In this document: piece after piece, positions 15,277 to 23,032 of the stretch
How the letters are laid out: each line of letters starts with the position of its first letter
How positions within the stretch are numbered: the first letter of the stretch is position 1
Assembly: GCF_004348995.1 (NCBI RefSeq)
Contig: NZ_SMKQ01000089.1
Location: 1-32,073 of the forward strand
DNA: 32,073 nt
Direction of reading: 5' to 3'
DNA from: Nonomuraea terrae
Lineage (GTDB): Bacteria > Actinomycetota > Actinomycetes > Streptosporangiales > Streptosporangiaceae
Made by a program: the position numbers and the translations under genes
The notes under the pieces: generated by a model
Database searches by the model: none
What the model was told of the DNA's origin: nothing
The model's input: only the letters and a program-made list of their open reading frames with translations

Positions 15277-16348
15277 GCCGCAGCGCGGGGGCCTCGAGCA
15301 GGTGGTGACTGGCGACGCTCAGCAGTGTCGTGACGACGAAGGACACCACCGCCACACTGGCGAAGTCGCCGCCGAACGGCTGCGCGCCGGTGAGCTTGAG
15401 CTGCAATGCGATCACCGGCGCGTGCCACAGGAAGAAGCCGTAGGAGATGCGCCCGAAGTAGGCCGTCACCGGGTTACCGAGCGCGCGGGTGCGCAGCGCG
15501 TCGGCCCGGGGAGCCAGCGCGAACGGCGCCACGAGCAGCACCGCCACGGCCGCCTCCAGGCTGAGCCGCCACAGCGACTCCGTCAGCGAGGGCAGGTCCA
15601 GCGTCCGCGGCCCGGCCAGCCCGGTGCTCAGCAACGCGTACAGCAGGGCGGCCAGCACCAGCAGCTGCGGCGCCAGCGAGTCGACCACCCGGCTGTGCCC
15701 GATCCACACCGACAGCACCGCCAGCGCCATGCCGCAGCCGAAGAACACCAGGTGGTACGGCAGCATCAGCCCGAGCTGCGGCAGGTCGTGAACGCGCGCC
15801 ACGACGACGGTGGCCACCGAGACCACCGGCAGCACCGCGATGCCCGCGAGCAGCCGGACCGGCCGGTTGCCGCCGCGCGCCCACCGGTGCAGGACCCAGG
15901 CCAGCGGCGGCAGCAGCACGTAGAAGGCCATCTCGATGGGCAGCGTCCACATCTGGTAGAGGCCGTCGGGGGTCGGGTCGGCCGGGAAGTAGTTCTGGAC
16001 GAGCAGCATCCACTTGAGCCAGCCCGTCCAGTCGAAGGAGCTCCACGCCCACAGCACCAGCCCGGTCACCAGCCAGTAGACCGGCATCACCCGCAGCACC
16101 CGCCGCCACAGGTAACGCAGCGGTCTCGGCCGTGTCGTATCCTCGATCACCGCGCGCGCCCAGGGGCGGTAGAGCAGCAGGCCCGACAGGAGGAAGAAGA
16201 TGGGTACGGCGATGCCCAGGCGGCTCATCATCCAGGCGAGCATGCCGTCGCGGTACATCACGCCGGTGTTGCTGCCGACGTGCAGCAGCCAGACGCCGAG
16301 CGCGGCGACCGCGCGCAGGCCGTCGAGTGCGGCGTCCCTGCCCCTCAT
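15203..16348 (-). CDS. Acyltransferase 3 (OafA/NodX-type) membrane protein
   Basis: With the start chosen at 16348 the product has 381 residues, about ten membrane segments and the family signatures: RDAALDGLRAVAALGVWLLH near the N-terminus (conserved His23), and FFLLSGLLLYRPW at about 60. Such enzymes O-acetylate or O-acylate sugars of surface polysaccharides at the membrane. The open frame extends to 16459, but the ATG at 16348 has an AGGAGG 4 nt upstream and directly precedes the conserved RDxxLDGLRA motif, so the longer form is unlikely. The 3' end overlaps the convergent aftD 3' end by 74 bp in opposite orientation. Its position beside glycosyltransferase genes suggests it decorates the same glycan. 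It is divergent from a DUF3068 gene across a 161-bp region with a strong palindrome. Confidence 0.88.
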   Translation of the reverse strand: MRGRDAALDGLRAVAALGVWLLHVGSNTGVMYRDGMLAWMMSRLGIAVPIFFLLSGLLLYRPWARAVIEDTTRPRPLRYLWRRVLRVMPVYWLVTGLVLWAWSSFDWTGWLKWMLLVQNYFPADPTPDGLYQMWTLPIEMAFYVLLPPLAWVLHRWARGGNRPVRLLAGIAVLPVVSVATVVVARVHDLPQLGLMLPYHLVFFGCGMALAVLSVWIGHSRVVDSLAPQLLVLAALLYALLSTGLAGPRTLDLPSLTESLWRLSLEAAVAVLLVAPFALAPRADALRTRALGNPVTAYFGRISYGFFLWHAPVIALQLKLTGAQPFGGDFASVAVVSFVVTTLLSVASHHLLEAPALRLSRHGSAPVRPRPAPDPAPAAPVR

Positions 16349-16389
16349 CGAACCTCCTGCCCTCCCGATTTCCTGAGCTCGGTCAACCA

Positions 16390-16410
16390 CGATAGAACTT
16401 GTTTCTATCG
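16390..16410. promoter_or_regulatory. 21-bp palindrome in the divergent acyltransferase/DUF3068 region (candidate operator)
   Basis: CGATAGAA (16390-16397) and TTCTATCG (16403-16410) are exact inverted repeats around CTTGT. Inside is AACTTGTT, so 16393-16406 matches the KstR-type consensus TnnAACnnGTTnnA at 7 of 8 fixed positions. It lies 42 bp upstream of the acyltransferase ATG and 100 bp upstream of the DUF3068 ATG, so it could control both. It is one of the few A/T-rich dyads in the window. Confidence 0.55.
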
Positions 16411-16509
16411 GTTGTGCCGGGGTGCTTTGCCCGCAGATGACCGTGTCACTCTCTGTCATACTTTGTTGCCGTTGATCACCCCTAGACGATGATGAATCCG
16501 GAGGCCTCG

Positions 16510-17421
16510 ATGGGTCGCATCTCCACGCTCGTCCTCATCGGGTTCGGGGCTTTCTTCGTCACGCTGGCGCCGCTGCTGAAGTTCTGGGCCGCGGACCAGC
16601 TCACCTACGCTCCGGCCAACCACTTTCTCATCTCGCGGCTGGAGGCCGAGGACGCTCGCTACTTCTCGGTGCAGGACCTGAAGGTGCTCACCGCCGACCT
16701 CGACATCGTCGTGACCACGCGCGGCGACGTGAAGGAGGCCGACGGCGACCGGGTCGTCTGGGACGAGGCCATGGTGGTCAACGACGTCACCAACGAGCGG
16801 TCGCAGGTCGACTTCACCGAGCGGCGCAGCGCGTTCGACCGCTACACCGGCCTGGCCGTCGACTGCTGCGGCAACAGCGTGGAGAACGAGCCGGTGGAGA
16901 TGGAGGGGCAGATCTACAAGTTCCCCTTCGACGTGCAGAAGACGACGTACAAGGTGTTCAACCCGGTGGCGCAGAAGGCGTACGACGCGCGGTTCGTGCG
17001 CGAGGACACCGTCGACGGCCTGCCCGTCTACGTCTTCGAGCAGACCGTCCCGCCGACCAGGACCAGGACGAGCACGCCGCCGAAGAGCGCCATCGGCATG
17101 GACGGCAAGGGCGACGTGCGGGTCGAGCACTGGTACGACGGCACGACCACGTTCTGGGTGGAGCCGGTCACGGGCTCGCCGGTCCGGCAGGAGGTGCGGC
17201 GCCACGAGGTGATGAAGACCGAGGACGGCGTCGAGCGCTCGCCGGCCTTCGTCGCGGACGCGAAGATGACCGAGGACACCGTGGCGAAGCTCGTCCAGAA
17301 CGCCGAGAACGCCAAGACCCAGATCGACCTGCTGCGCACCATCATCCCGCTGGTCCTGCTGATCATCGGCGTCATCCTCCTGGCCACCGGCGCCGTCCTC
17401 TCCCGCCGCCCATCCCGCTGA
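16510..17421 (+). CDS. DUF3068 / porin PorA family membrane protein
   Basis: The 303-residue product has one hydrophobic segment at each end (about residues 3-25 and 272-295) and a large extracytoplasmic middle domain. This is the layout of DUF3068, annotated in databases as the PorA porin family of actinobacteria. Two adjacent cysteines (DCCGN, about residues 118-119) may form a disulfide. The open frame starts at 16489, but the ATG at 16510 has GGAGG 5 nt upstream and starts right at the hydrophobic segment, so I chose it. The gene stands between cell-envelope glycan genes and the acyl-CoA block, divergent from the acyltransferase. The porin role is family annotation and has not been shown for this type of host. 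Confidence 0.82.
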   Translation: MGRISTLVLIGFGAFFVTLAPLLKFWAADQLTYAPANHFLISRLEAEDARYFSVQDLKVLTADLDIVVTTRGDVKEADGDRVVWDEAMVVNDVTNERSQVDFTERRSAFDRYTGLAVDCCGNSVENEPVEMEGQIYKFPFDVQKTTYKVFNPVAQKAYDARFVREDTVDGLPVYVFEQTVPPTRTRTSTPPKSAIGMDGKGDVRVEHWYDGTTTFWVEPVTGSPVRQEVRRHEVMKTEDGVERSPAFVADAKMTEDTVAKLVQNAENAKTQIDLLRTIIPLVLLIIGVILLATGAVLSRRPSR

Positions 17422-17450
17422 CCCCGAGCCGCACCGTCACCCACCGTCGA

Positions 17451-17464
17451 TGGAACGGGTTATC
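17451..17464. promoter_or_regulatory. Second KstR-like box upstream of the flavoprotein gene
   Basis: TGGAACGGGTTATC fits TnnAACnnGTTnnA at 7 of 8 fixed positions; the last A is C. It lies 54 bp upstream of the better box at 17505. Two copies in a 128-bp intergenic region are more than expected by chance in such GC-rich DNA, but one degenerate match alone would be weak. Confidence 0.4.
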
Positions 17465-17504
17465 GTCCGGAGTCACAGTCCGACACCGGCCAGAGATTCC
17501 CGTG

Positions 17505-17543
17505 TAGAACGCGTTGCAGTTGGTCGTCCGCCGGACGTATCGT
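17505..17543 (+). promoter_or_regulatory. KstR-motif operator overlapping a leaderless promoter
   Basis: TAGAACGCGTTGCA (17505-17518) matches the KstR consensus TnnAACnnGTTnnA at every fixed position. It overlaps a -35-like TTGCAG (17514-17519), which is 18 bp upstream of a -10-like TATCGT (17538-17543, fits TANNNT). The -10 ends 6 bp before the A of the ATG at 17550, exactly where transcription should begin, and no Shine-Dalgarno is present. Together this reads as a leaderless promoter with a repressor site on its -35. Confidence 0.55.
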
Positions 17544-17549
17544 CGGGCC

Positions 17550-18656
17550 ATGCGGACACGCGTCACGGACATGTTCGGCATCGAGCTCCCGATCTTCGCG
17601 TTCAGCCATTGCAGGGACGTGGTCGCCGCCGTCAGCAAGGCGGGCGGCATGGGGGTGCTCGGGGCGCTCTACTTCACTCCTGAGGAGCTCGAGACCGAGC
17701 TTACATGGATCGACGACCACGTCGACGGCAAGCCGTACGGCGTCGACGTGGTCATGCCGGCGTCGTACGAGGGCGCCGACTTCGCCGCCGACGAGCTGGT
17801 CGGCCGCCTCCAGGGGATGATCCCCGACGGCCACCGGGCGTTCGTCGAGAAACTCCTGGCCAGGCACGGCGTGCCCGCGCTGTCGGCGGACGCCGACCCC
17901 GGCCGGGTCCTGCTCGGCTGGACCGACGCCACCGCCCGCCCCCAGGTGGAGGTCGCGCTGCGCCACCCCATCGCGCTGCTCGCCAACGCGCTCGGCCCGC
18001 CGCCCGCCGACATCGTGAAGCTCGCCCACGACCACGGCGTCAAGGTCGCCGCCCTCGCCTCGACCCCGCGCCACGCGCTCAAGCAGGTCGAGGTCGGCGT
18101 GGACGTCATCGTCGCCCAGGGCACCGAGGCCGGCGGCCACACCGGTGAGATCTCCACGATGGTGCTCATCCCGCAGGTCGTGGACGCCGTGGACGTGCCG
18201 GTGCTGGCCGCCGGCGGCATCGGCAACGGCCGCCAGATGGCCGCCGGCATGGCACTCGGCGCCGAGGGGGTGTGGACCGGCTCGCTGTGGCTCACCGTCG
18301 AGGAGGCGGACACCCCGGAGATGGCCAAGCGCCGCATCCTGGAGGCCACCTCGCGCGACACCGTGCGCTCGCGCAGCTGGACCGGCAAGCCGGCGCGGCT
18401 GCTCAAGAACGAGTGGACCGAGGCCTGGGAGTCGGAGGAGTCGCCGGGCACGCTGCCGATGCCCCTGCAGTTCATGCTCGTCTCGGACGCGCTGCGGCGC
18501 ATCGGCCGCTCCGACGCCGCCGAACTGGCCACCTTCCCCGCCGGCCAGATCATCGGCATCACGAACCAGGTCCGCTCCACCAAGGACGTGATGTTCGGCC
18601 TCGTCGAGGAGTGCGGCGAGGCCCTCGAACGCCTCGGACGCCTCACCTCCGACTGA
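17550..18656 (+). CDS. Nitronate monooxygenase / 2-nitropropane dioxygenase-family flavoprotein
   Basis: The 368-residue product is an FMN-dependent TIM-barrel oxidoreductase. It starts MRTRVTDMFGIELPIFAFSH, has AGGMGVLGA at 31-39, the conserved GTEAGGHTG at 191-199 with the family's active-site histidine (His197), and the phosphate-binding AAGGIGNGRQMAAGMALGA region. It resembles the mycobacterial Rv1533-type subgroup rather than the steroid-specific IpdC (Rv3553). The true reaction may be a flavin-dependent reduction or oxidation of an acyl-CoA or enone substrate and not nitronate oxidation. The frame is open back to a TTG at 17514, but that codon lies on the promoter; the ATG at 17550 fits the predicted transcription start. 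The stop lies 2 bp from the stop of the convergent echA19-like gene. Confidence 0.87.
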   Translation: MRTRVTDMFGIELPIFAFSHCRDVVAAVSKAGGMGVLGALYFTPEELETELTWIDDHVDGKPYGVDVVMPASYEGADFAADELVGRLQGMIPDGHRAFVEKLLARHGVPALSADADPGRVLLGWTDATARPQVEVALRHPIALLANALGPPPADIVKLAHDHGVKVAALASTPRHALKQVEVGVDVIVAQGTEAGGHTGEISTMVLIPQVVDAVDVPVLAAGGIGNGRQMAAGMALGAEGVWTGSLWLTVEEADTPEMAKRRILEATSRDTVRSRSWTGKPARLLKNEWTEAWESEESPGTLPMPLQFMLVSDALRRIGRSDAAELATFPAGQIIGITNQVRSTKDVMFGLVEECGEALERLGRLTSD

Positions 18657-18658
18657 TT

Positions 18659-19468
18659 TCAGTGTCCCCGGTAGACGGCGGGGCGCTTTTCGCGGAAGGC
18701 GAGGGTGCCTTCCTTGGCGTCTTCTGAGCCGATCACGGGCCAGCCGAGCTCGTCGGAGACCTTCAGCGCCTCCCGCTCCGGCATGCCCTGCGTGTCCCGG
18801 TACGTGCGCAGGATCGCCTGGACGGCGAGCGGGCCGGCCGCGGCGACGTCCGCGGCCAGCTCGCGGGCCGCGGCCAGCGCCTGGCCGTCCGGGACCACCC
18901 GGTTGACCAGGCCCATCGACAGTGCCTCGGCCGCGGAGACCGCCCGCCCGGTGAGGAGCAGGTCCATGGCGTGGCAGTACGGGATCTGGCGCGGCAGCCG
19001 TACGGCGCTGCCGCCCATGGGGAACAGCGCCCGCTTGGCCTCGAACAGCCCCAGCGTGGCCGACTCCGCCACGATCCGCAGGTCCGTGCCCACGAGCAGC
19101 TCGGTGCCGCCGGCGACCGCGTACCCCTCGACCGCGCAGATGACCGGCTTGGTCGGCAGGTCCTCGCGCAGCAGCCCCTTCCAGTGGTAGTCGACGATCT
19201 GGGCGGCCCGCGCCCGCACCTCGGGGTCGGACGACGGCTGCCCCATGGCCTTGAGGTCGGCGCCCGAGCAGAACGTGCCCTCCGCCCCGGTCAGGATCGC
19301 GACCCGGACGCCGGGCTCCGCCGACGCGTACGCCCACGCCGACGCCATGCCGACCAGCATGTCCGCCGACAGCGCGTTGCGGGCCTCCGGCCGGTTCATG
19401 GTGACGACGAGAACGTGTCCGTCGCGTTCGACCCGGCAGTGGGGGGTGCTGATCGGAAGAAGCTCCAC
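18659..19468 (-). CDS. echA19: Enoyl-CoA hydratase, EchA19-like
   Basis: The 269-residue crotonase-fold protein carries the oxyanion-hole motif CSGADLKAM (67-75) and both catalytic glutamates expected by alignment to rat mitochondrial enoyl-CoA hydratase: Glu123 in AGGTELL and Glu143 in LFEAKR. The stretches FPMGGSAVRLPRQIPY, DLLLTGR and GPLAVQAILR closely resemble mycobacterial EchA19, which hydrates the C22 double bond of cholesterol side-chain enoyl-CoA. I chose the GTG at 19468: GGAGG lies 5 nt upstream and the frame before it has no family-like sequence. It is divergent from the five-gene acyl-CoA operon across a 117-bp region holding two candidate TetR-type operators, and convergent with the flavoprotein gene. 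EchA19 orthology rather than a general EchA is likely but not certain. Confidence 0.88.
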   Translation of the reverse strand: MELLPISTPHCRVERDGHVLVVTMNRPEARNALSADMLVGMASAWAYASAEPGVRVAILTGAEGTFCSGADLKAMGQPSSDPEVRARAAQIVDYHWKGLLREDLPTKPVICAVEGYAVAGGTELLVGTDLRIVAESATLGLFEAKRALFPMGGSAVRLPRQIPYCHAMDLLLTGRAVSAAEALSMGLVNRVVPDGQALAAARELAADVAAAGPLAVQAILRTYRDTQGMPEREALKVSDELGWPVIGSEDAKEGTLAFREKRPAVYRGH

Positions 19469-19490
19469 GGACGCCTCCGAGCGGGGGAAA

Positions 19491-19504
19491 ATCAAGCGCT
19501 TGCT
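19491..19504. promoter_or_regulatory. Exact match to the KstR2-type operator motif
   Basis: ATCAAGCGCTTGCT fits the KstR2 consensus AnCAAGnnCTTGnT at all ten fixed positions, around the perfect 10-bp palindrome CAAGCGCTTG (19493-19502). It lies 22-36 bp upstream of the echA19 GTG, within the likely leader of that gene (a TATCCT -10-like element reads on the minus strand at 19524-19519). Other actinobacterial TetR regulators of acyl-CoA genes also use AAGCGCTT-type palindromes, so the regulator's identity is open. Confidence 0.6.
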
Positions 19505-19540
19505 ACAGACTTGGCCCAAGGATACGCTCCGACCAGCAAA

Positions 19541-19558
19541 TAAGAACAGGTTCCTGTT
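19541..19558. promoter_or_regulatory. AACnnGTT box / palindrome upstream of the acyl-CoA operon
   Basis: AACAGGTT (19545-19552) supplies the AACnnGTT core of a KstR-type site, although the outer T and A are not conserved. The same bases form an exact inverted repeat, AACAGG-TT-CCTGTT, at 19545-19558. It lies 27 bp upstream of the first synthetase ATG and so would cover the promoter region of the operon. Confidence 0.45.
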
Positions 19559-19585
19559 TTGCCCGCTCTGAGCTTAGGAGAGCAG

Positions 19586-21136
19586 ATGGGCACGCTGGGT
19601 TTCTGGAGGTTGGCGGAAGCGGACCCCGACTGGGTCGCGGCTGTGGATCCGGACGGTACGGAGCATCGGGCGGGGGAGCTCCTGGCCAGGTCGAACCGGC
19701 TCGCGCACGGTCTGCGGGCACTCGGGCTGGAGCCAGGCGACGGCGTCTGCGGCCTGGTCCCGAACGGTGCCGACGGCCTCGTCCTCTACCTGGCGGCGTT
19801 GCAGGCCGGCTGGTACTACACGCCCGTCAACTGGCACCTGACCGGCCCCGAGATCGCCTACATCGTCGCCGACAGCGAGGCCAAGGCGTTCTTCGTCCAC
19901 CCGCGGTTCCATCGGGAGGGCGCGCGGGGCGCGGAGGCCGTCGAGCCGCACCGCCGCTTCCTTCTCGGAGACGACAAGCGGGACGGCTTCCGGATGGCGG
20001 ACGAGCTGACCGACGGGCAGCCGGACGCCACCCCTGAAGGCCGTACGGCCGGCGCCACCATGCACTACACCTCCGGCACCACCGGTAGACCCAAAGGCGT
20101 CAGAAGAGCGCTCAACGGGCTGGACCCGGACGACAACGCCGAGCTCATGACGTTCCTGCTGCAGATGTTCGGCATCACGCCGGGCCGTCCCAACGCCCAC
20201 CTGGTCACGTCGCCCGGCTACCACACGGCGGTCACCCAGTTCGGCGGCACGGCCCTGCACATGGGCCACACCCTCGTCTACATGGACCGGTGGGACGCCG
20301 AGGAGATGCTCCGGATCTGCGAACGTCACCGGATCACCAACTCCCACATGGTCCCGACCCACTTCAAGCGGCTGCTCGCCCTGCCGGAGCGGACGCGCGC
20401 GGCGTACGACCTGTCGTCGCTGCGCTGGATGATCCACGCCGCCGCGCCCTGCCCCGTCCCCGTCAAGCGGGCGATGCTCGACTGGTGGGGCGACTGCGTG
20501 TACGAGTACTACGCGGCCACCGAGGGCGGCGGCACCATCGCCACCCCCGAGGACTGGAAGGCGCACCCGGGCACGGTCGGCAAGGCGTGGCCCATCAGCG
20601 AGCTGCTCGTCGTGGACGACTCGGGCGAGCCCGTCCCGACCGGCACCCCCGGCACGATCTACATGAAGATGACGGGCGCCACGTTCGAGTACAAGGGCGA
20701 CCCCGGCAAGACCGCCGCCAACCGCCTCAAGGACTTCTTCACCGTCGGCGACATCGGCTACCTCGACGAGGACGGCTTTCTCCACCTGTGCGACCGCAAG
20801 GCCGACGTGATCATCTCGGGCGGCGCGAACATCTACCCGGCCGAGATCGAGAACGAGCTCATGGTCCACCCCAAGGTGGCCGACGTGGCCGTGTTCGGCA
20901 TCCCGGACGAGGAGTGGGGCGAGCAGATCAAGGCCGTCGTCGAGCCCGCGCCCGGTGCCGAGCCCGGCTCCGAGCTGGCCGCCGAGCTGCTGGCCTCCCT
21001 GGAGGGCCGGCTGTCGAGGATGAAGTGGCCGAAGAGCATCGACTTCATCGCCGAGATGCCCCGCGAGCCCAACGGCAAGCTGCTCAAACGCAAGCTCCGC
21101 GACCCGTACTGGGAGGGACACGACCGTGCCATCTGA
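19586..21136 (+). CDS. Acyl-CoA synthetase (ANL superfamily), first gene of the operon
   Basis: The 516-residue product has the AMP-binding motif YTSGTTGRPKG at 161-171, the EYYAATEGGGT (A5) region, the TVGDIGYLDEDGFLHLCDR (A7/A8) region, and the C-terminal PNGKLLKR with the catalytic lysine near 498. It activates a carboxylic acid through an acyl-adenylate to its CoA thioester in the cytoplasm. I chose the ATG at 19586 because AGGAG stands 5 nt upstream and the alignment to other FadD proteins starts there. It resembles mycobacterial FadD proteins, but I cannot name a particular one; the context suggests a steroid or isoprenoid-type acid. The last 11 bp overlap the next gene, so the genes are co-transcribed. 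Confidence 0.9.
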   Translation: MGTLGFWRLAEADPDWVAAVDPDGTEHRAGELLARSNRLAHGLRALGLEPGDGVCGLVPNGADGLVLYLAALQAGWYYTPVNWHLTGPEIAYIVADSEAKAFFVHPRFHREGARGAEAVEPHRRFLLGDDKRDGFRMADELTDGQPDATPEGRTAGATMHYTSGTTGRPKGVRRALNGLDPDDNAELMTFLLQMFGITPGRPNAHLVTSPGYHTAVTQFGGTALHMGHTLVYMDRWDAEEMLRICERHRITNSHMVPTHFKRLLALPERTRAAYDLSSLRWMIHAAAPCPVPVKRAMLDWWGDCVYEYYAATEGGGTIATPEDWKAHPGTVGKAWPISELLVVDDSGEPVPTGTPGTIYMKMTGATFEYKGDPGKTAANRLKDFFTVGDIGYLDEDGFLHLCDRKADVIISGGANIYPAEIENELMVHPKVADVAVFGIPDEEWGEQIKAVVEPAPGAEPGSELAAELLASLEGRLSRMKWPKSIDFIAEMPREPNGKLLKRKLRDPYWEGHDRAI

Positions 21137-22010
21137 TCCGCTGGTCGCCCGGCACGTCCTGGAGTTCCCCGGCGGCTACACCCGTACGACCGGGCCGGTG
21201 ATCGGGCGGTTCCTCAGCGAGCTGCGCGCCCGCCGCATCGTCGGGGTGCGTACGGCCGAGGGCCGCGTGCTGGTGCCGCCCCTGGAGTACGACCCCGCGA
21301 CCGGCGAGGCGGTCACCGGCGAGTACGTCGAGGTCGGCCCGGCCGGCGCGGTCACCACGTGGGCCTGGGTGGACGAGCCGCTCGACGCCCACCCCCTCGA
21401 CCGGCCCTTCGCCTGGGCGCTCATCGAGCTGGACGGCGCCGACACGGCGCTGCTGCACGCCGTGGACGCCGACAACCCCAAGGCGATCGCCGCGGGCACG
21501 CGGGTGTGGCCGGTCTGGAAGGACCGCCCCACCGGGCACATCACGGACATTTCCTATTTCGTGCCTGAGGTGACGAAGATCGTCGCGCCCGTGCGCACCG
21601 AATACCGGCTCCAGGCCGGCGGCGCGCTCCGCGTCTTCCTGGAAGGCGTCGCGCGCGGCGTCTTCCTCGGGGGACGCTGCCCTTCCTGCGACCAGGTGTA
21701 CGTGCCGTACCGGATGTCCTGCCCCGAGTGCGGCGAGGTCATCGGCGAGCCGGTCGAGCTGCCCGACACCGGCACGATCACCACCTACGCCATCAACAAC
21801 CTGCCCGACCCCCGGGCCCCGCAGGTGCCGTTCGTGTCGGCGTACATCCTGCTCGACGGCGCCGACATCCCGATGATCGCCCTGGTCGGCGGCGTGCCCG
21901 CGCACGAGGTGCGCCAGGGCATGCGCGTCAGGGCCGTCTGGGTCCCACCGGAGGAACGGACGGCGTCCATGGCGAGCGTCCGCTGGTTCGCACCCATGGA
22001 GCCGTCATGA
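21126..22010 (+). CDS. DUF35 (OB-fold) protein, Rv3521-like, tandem OB modules with one zinc ribbon
   Basis: The 294-residue product contains two OB-fold-like DUF35 modules. The first (about residues 20-150) has no zinc ribbon. The second (about 165-285) starts with a four-cysteine ribbon, Cys185, 188, 199 and 202. DUF35 proteins form complexes with thiolase-fold partners and complete their active sites or bind acyl-CoA, as with ChsH2 and the aldolase Ltp2 in cholesterol degradation. Its length and its place directly before ltp4 and ltp3 match Rv3521 of M. tuberculosis. The GTG at 21126 overlaps the end of the synthetase by 11 bp (GGAGG 9 nt upstream) and its TGA overlaps the ltp4 ATG (ATGA). 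It is therefore the likely partner of the two thiolase-fold proteins that follow. Confidence 0.87.
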   Translation: MPSDPLVARHVLEFPGGYTRTTGPVIGRFLSELRARRIVGVRTAEGRVLVPPLEYDPATGEAVTGEYVEVGPAGAVTTWAWVDEPLDAHPLDRPFAWALIELDGADTALLHAVDADNPKAIAAGTRVWPVWKDRPTGHITDISYFVPEVTKIVAPVRTEYRLQAGGALRVFLEGVARGVFLGGRCPSCDQVYVPYRMSCPECGEVIGEPVELPDTGTITTYAINNLPDPRAPQVPFVSAYILLDGADIPMIALVGGVPAHEVRQGMRVRAVWVPPEERTASMASVRWFAPMEPS

Positions 22011-23032
22011 GAGACGTCGCGATCGTCGCGTTCGCGCAGACCCGGCACACGTCCCACGACACCGGCCTGACCGAGCCCGAGCTCATCCGGCCGGTCATCG
22101 ACGAGGTCAAGGAGCGCACGGGCCTGCGGCGCTTCGGCTTCACCTGCTCCGGCAGCTGTGACTACCTGGCCGGGGCGCCGTTCTCGTTCGTCTCGGCGCT
22201 CGACGCGCTGGGCGCCTGGCCGCCGATCTCCGAGAGCCACGTCGAGATGGACGCCGCCTGGGCCCTGTACGAGGCGTGGGTGCGCCTCCAGCACGGCGAC
22301 ATCGACTCCGCCCTGGTGTACGGCTTCGGCAAGTCGTCGCTCGGTGACCTGCGCACGATCATGACGCTCCAGCTCGACCCGTACTACCTGGCGCCGCTCG
22401 GCCTCGACCAGCTCGCCTACGCCGCGCTCCAGGCCGCCGCGGTGGGCGCGGAACGCAAGGAACTCGACGAGATCGTCCGCCGCAGCCGCGCGGACGGCCG
22501 CGGCAACCCGTACGCGCTGGACCTGCCCGACCCCGACGGCGCTGAGGACTACGCCGTACGGCCACTGAAGAAGACGGACGTCCCGCCCATCACGGACGGC
22601 GCCGCCGCGATCGTGCTCGCCGCCGGCGACCTGGCGCGACGCCTCACCGCGAACCCCGCGTACATCACCGGCATCGCACATCGCATGGAACCTCACTACC
22701 TGGGCATGCGAAACCTCGCTTTGTCGGCCTCCGCGGCCGATGCCGCACGAGCCGCGGGGGTCGGCAAGGGCCCTGTCGAGGTCGCCGAGCTGCACGCCCA
22801 GTTCCCGCACGAGGAGATCATCCTGCGCCGTGCCCTCGGCCTCGGCGAGGAGACCACGATCAACCCCTCCGGCGGGCCGCCGGCCGCCAACCCCGTCATG
22901 GCCACCGGCCTCATCCGCATCGGCGAAGCCGCCCGGCGCGTCCTGGACGGCTCGGCCCGCCGCGCCGTCGCGCACGCCACCGGCGGCCCCTGCCTGCAGC
23001 AGAACCTCGTCACCGTCCTGGAGGCCCCATGA
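22007..23032 (+). CDS. ltp4: Thiolase-fold steroid aldolase-like protein, Ltp4 (Rv3522) type
   Basis: The 341-residue protein belongs to the SCP2-thiolase group. Stretches such as CSGSCDYLAGAPFSFVSALD, ESHVEMDAAWALYEAWV, ALVYGFGKSS and INPSGGPPAANP closely match the mycobacterial Ltp4 pattern. Where thiolases carry the nucleophilic cysteine (CASG), this protein reads VEMDAAW, so thiolytic cleavage is unlikely. The ELHAQF segment keeps the histidine of the thiolase ExHDAF motif. Related cysteine-less proteins such as Ltp2 are retro-aldolases that shorten steroid side chains. ATGA overlaps couple it to the DUF35 gene upstream and to the repeat ORF downstream. The precise substrate is not determined; a C24-type steroid or bile-acid side chain is the likeliest. 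Confidence 0.87.
   Translation: MRDVAIVAFAQTRHTSHDTGLTEPELIRPVIDEVKERTGLRRFGFTCSGSCDYLAGAPFSFVSALDALGAWPPISESHVEMDAAWALYEAWVRLQHGDIDSALVYGFGKSSLGDLRTIMTLQLDPYYLAPLGLDQLAYAALQAAAVGAERKELDEIVRRSRADGRGNPYALDLPDPDGAEDYAVRPLKKTDVPPITDGAAAIVLAAGDLARRLTANPAYITGIAHRMEPHYLGMRNLALSASAADAARAAGVGKGPVEVAELHAQFPHEEIILRRALGLGEETTINPSGGPPAANPVMATGLIRIGEAARRVLDGSARRAVAHATGGPCLQQNLVTVLEAP

Noticed and set aside
16348..16459. A 37-residue N-terminal extension of the acyltransferase
   Set aside because: It would run over the palindromic operator candidate, has no ribosome-binding site, and the conserved family motif begins right after the ATG at 16348.
17550..18656. Assignment of the flavoprotein as IpdC (Rv3553), the steroid ring-degradation enzyme of the same superfamily
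   Set aside because: The N-terminus (GIELPIFAFSHCRDVVAAV) fits the Rv1533-type subgroup better, and no other ring C/D gene (ipdA, ipdB, fadD3) is nearby.
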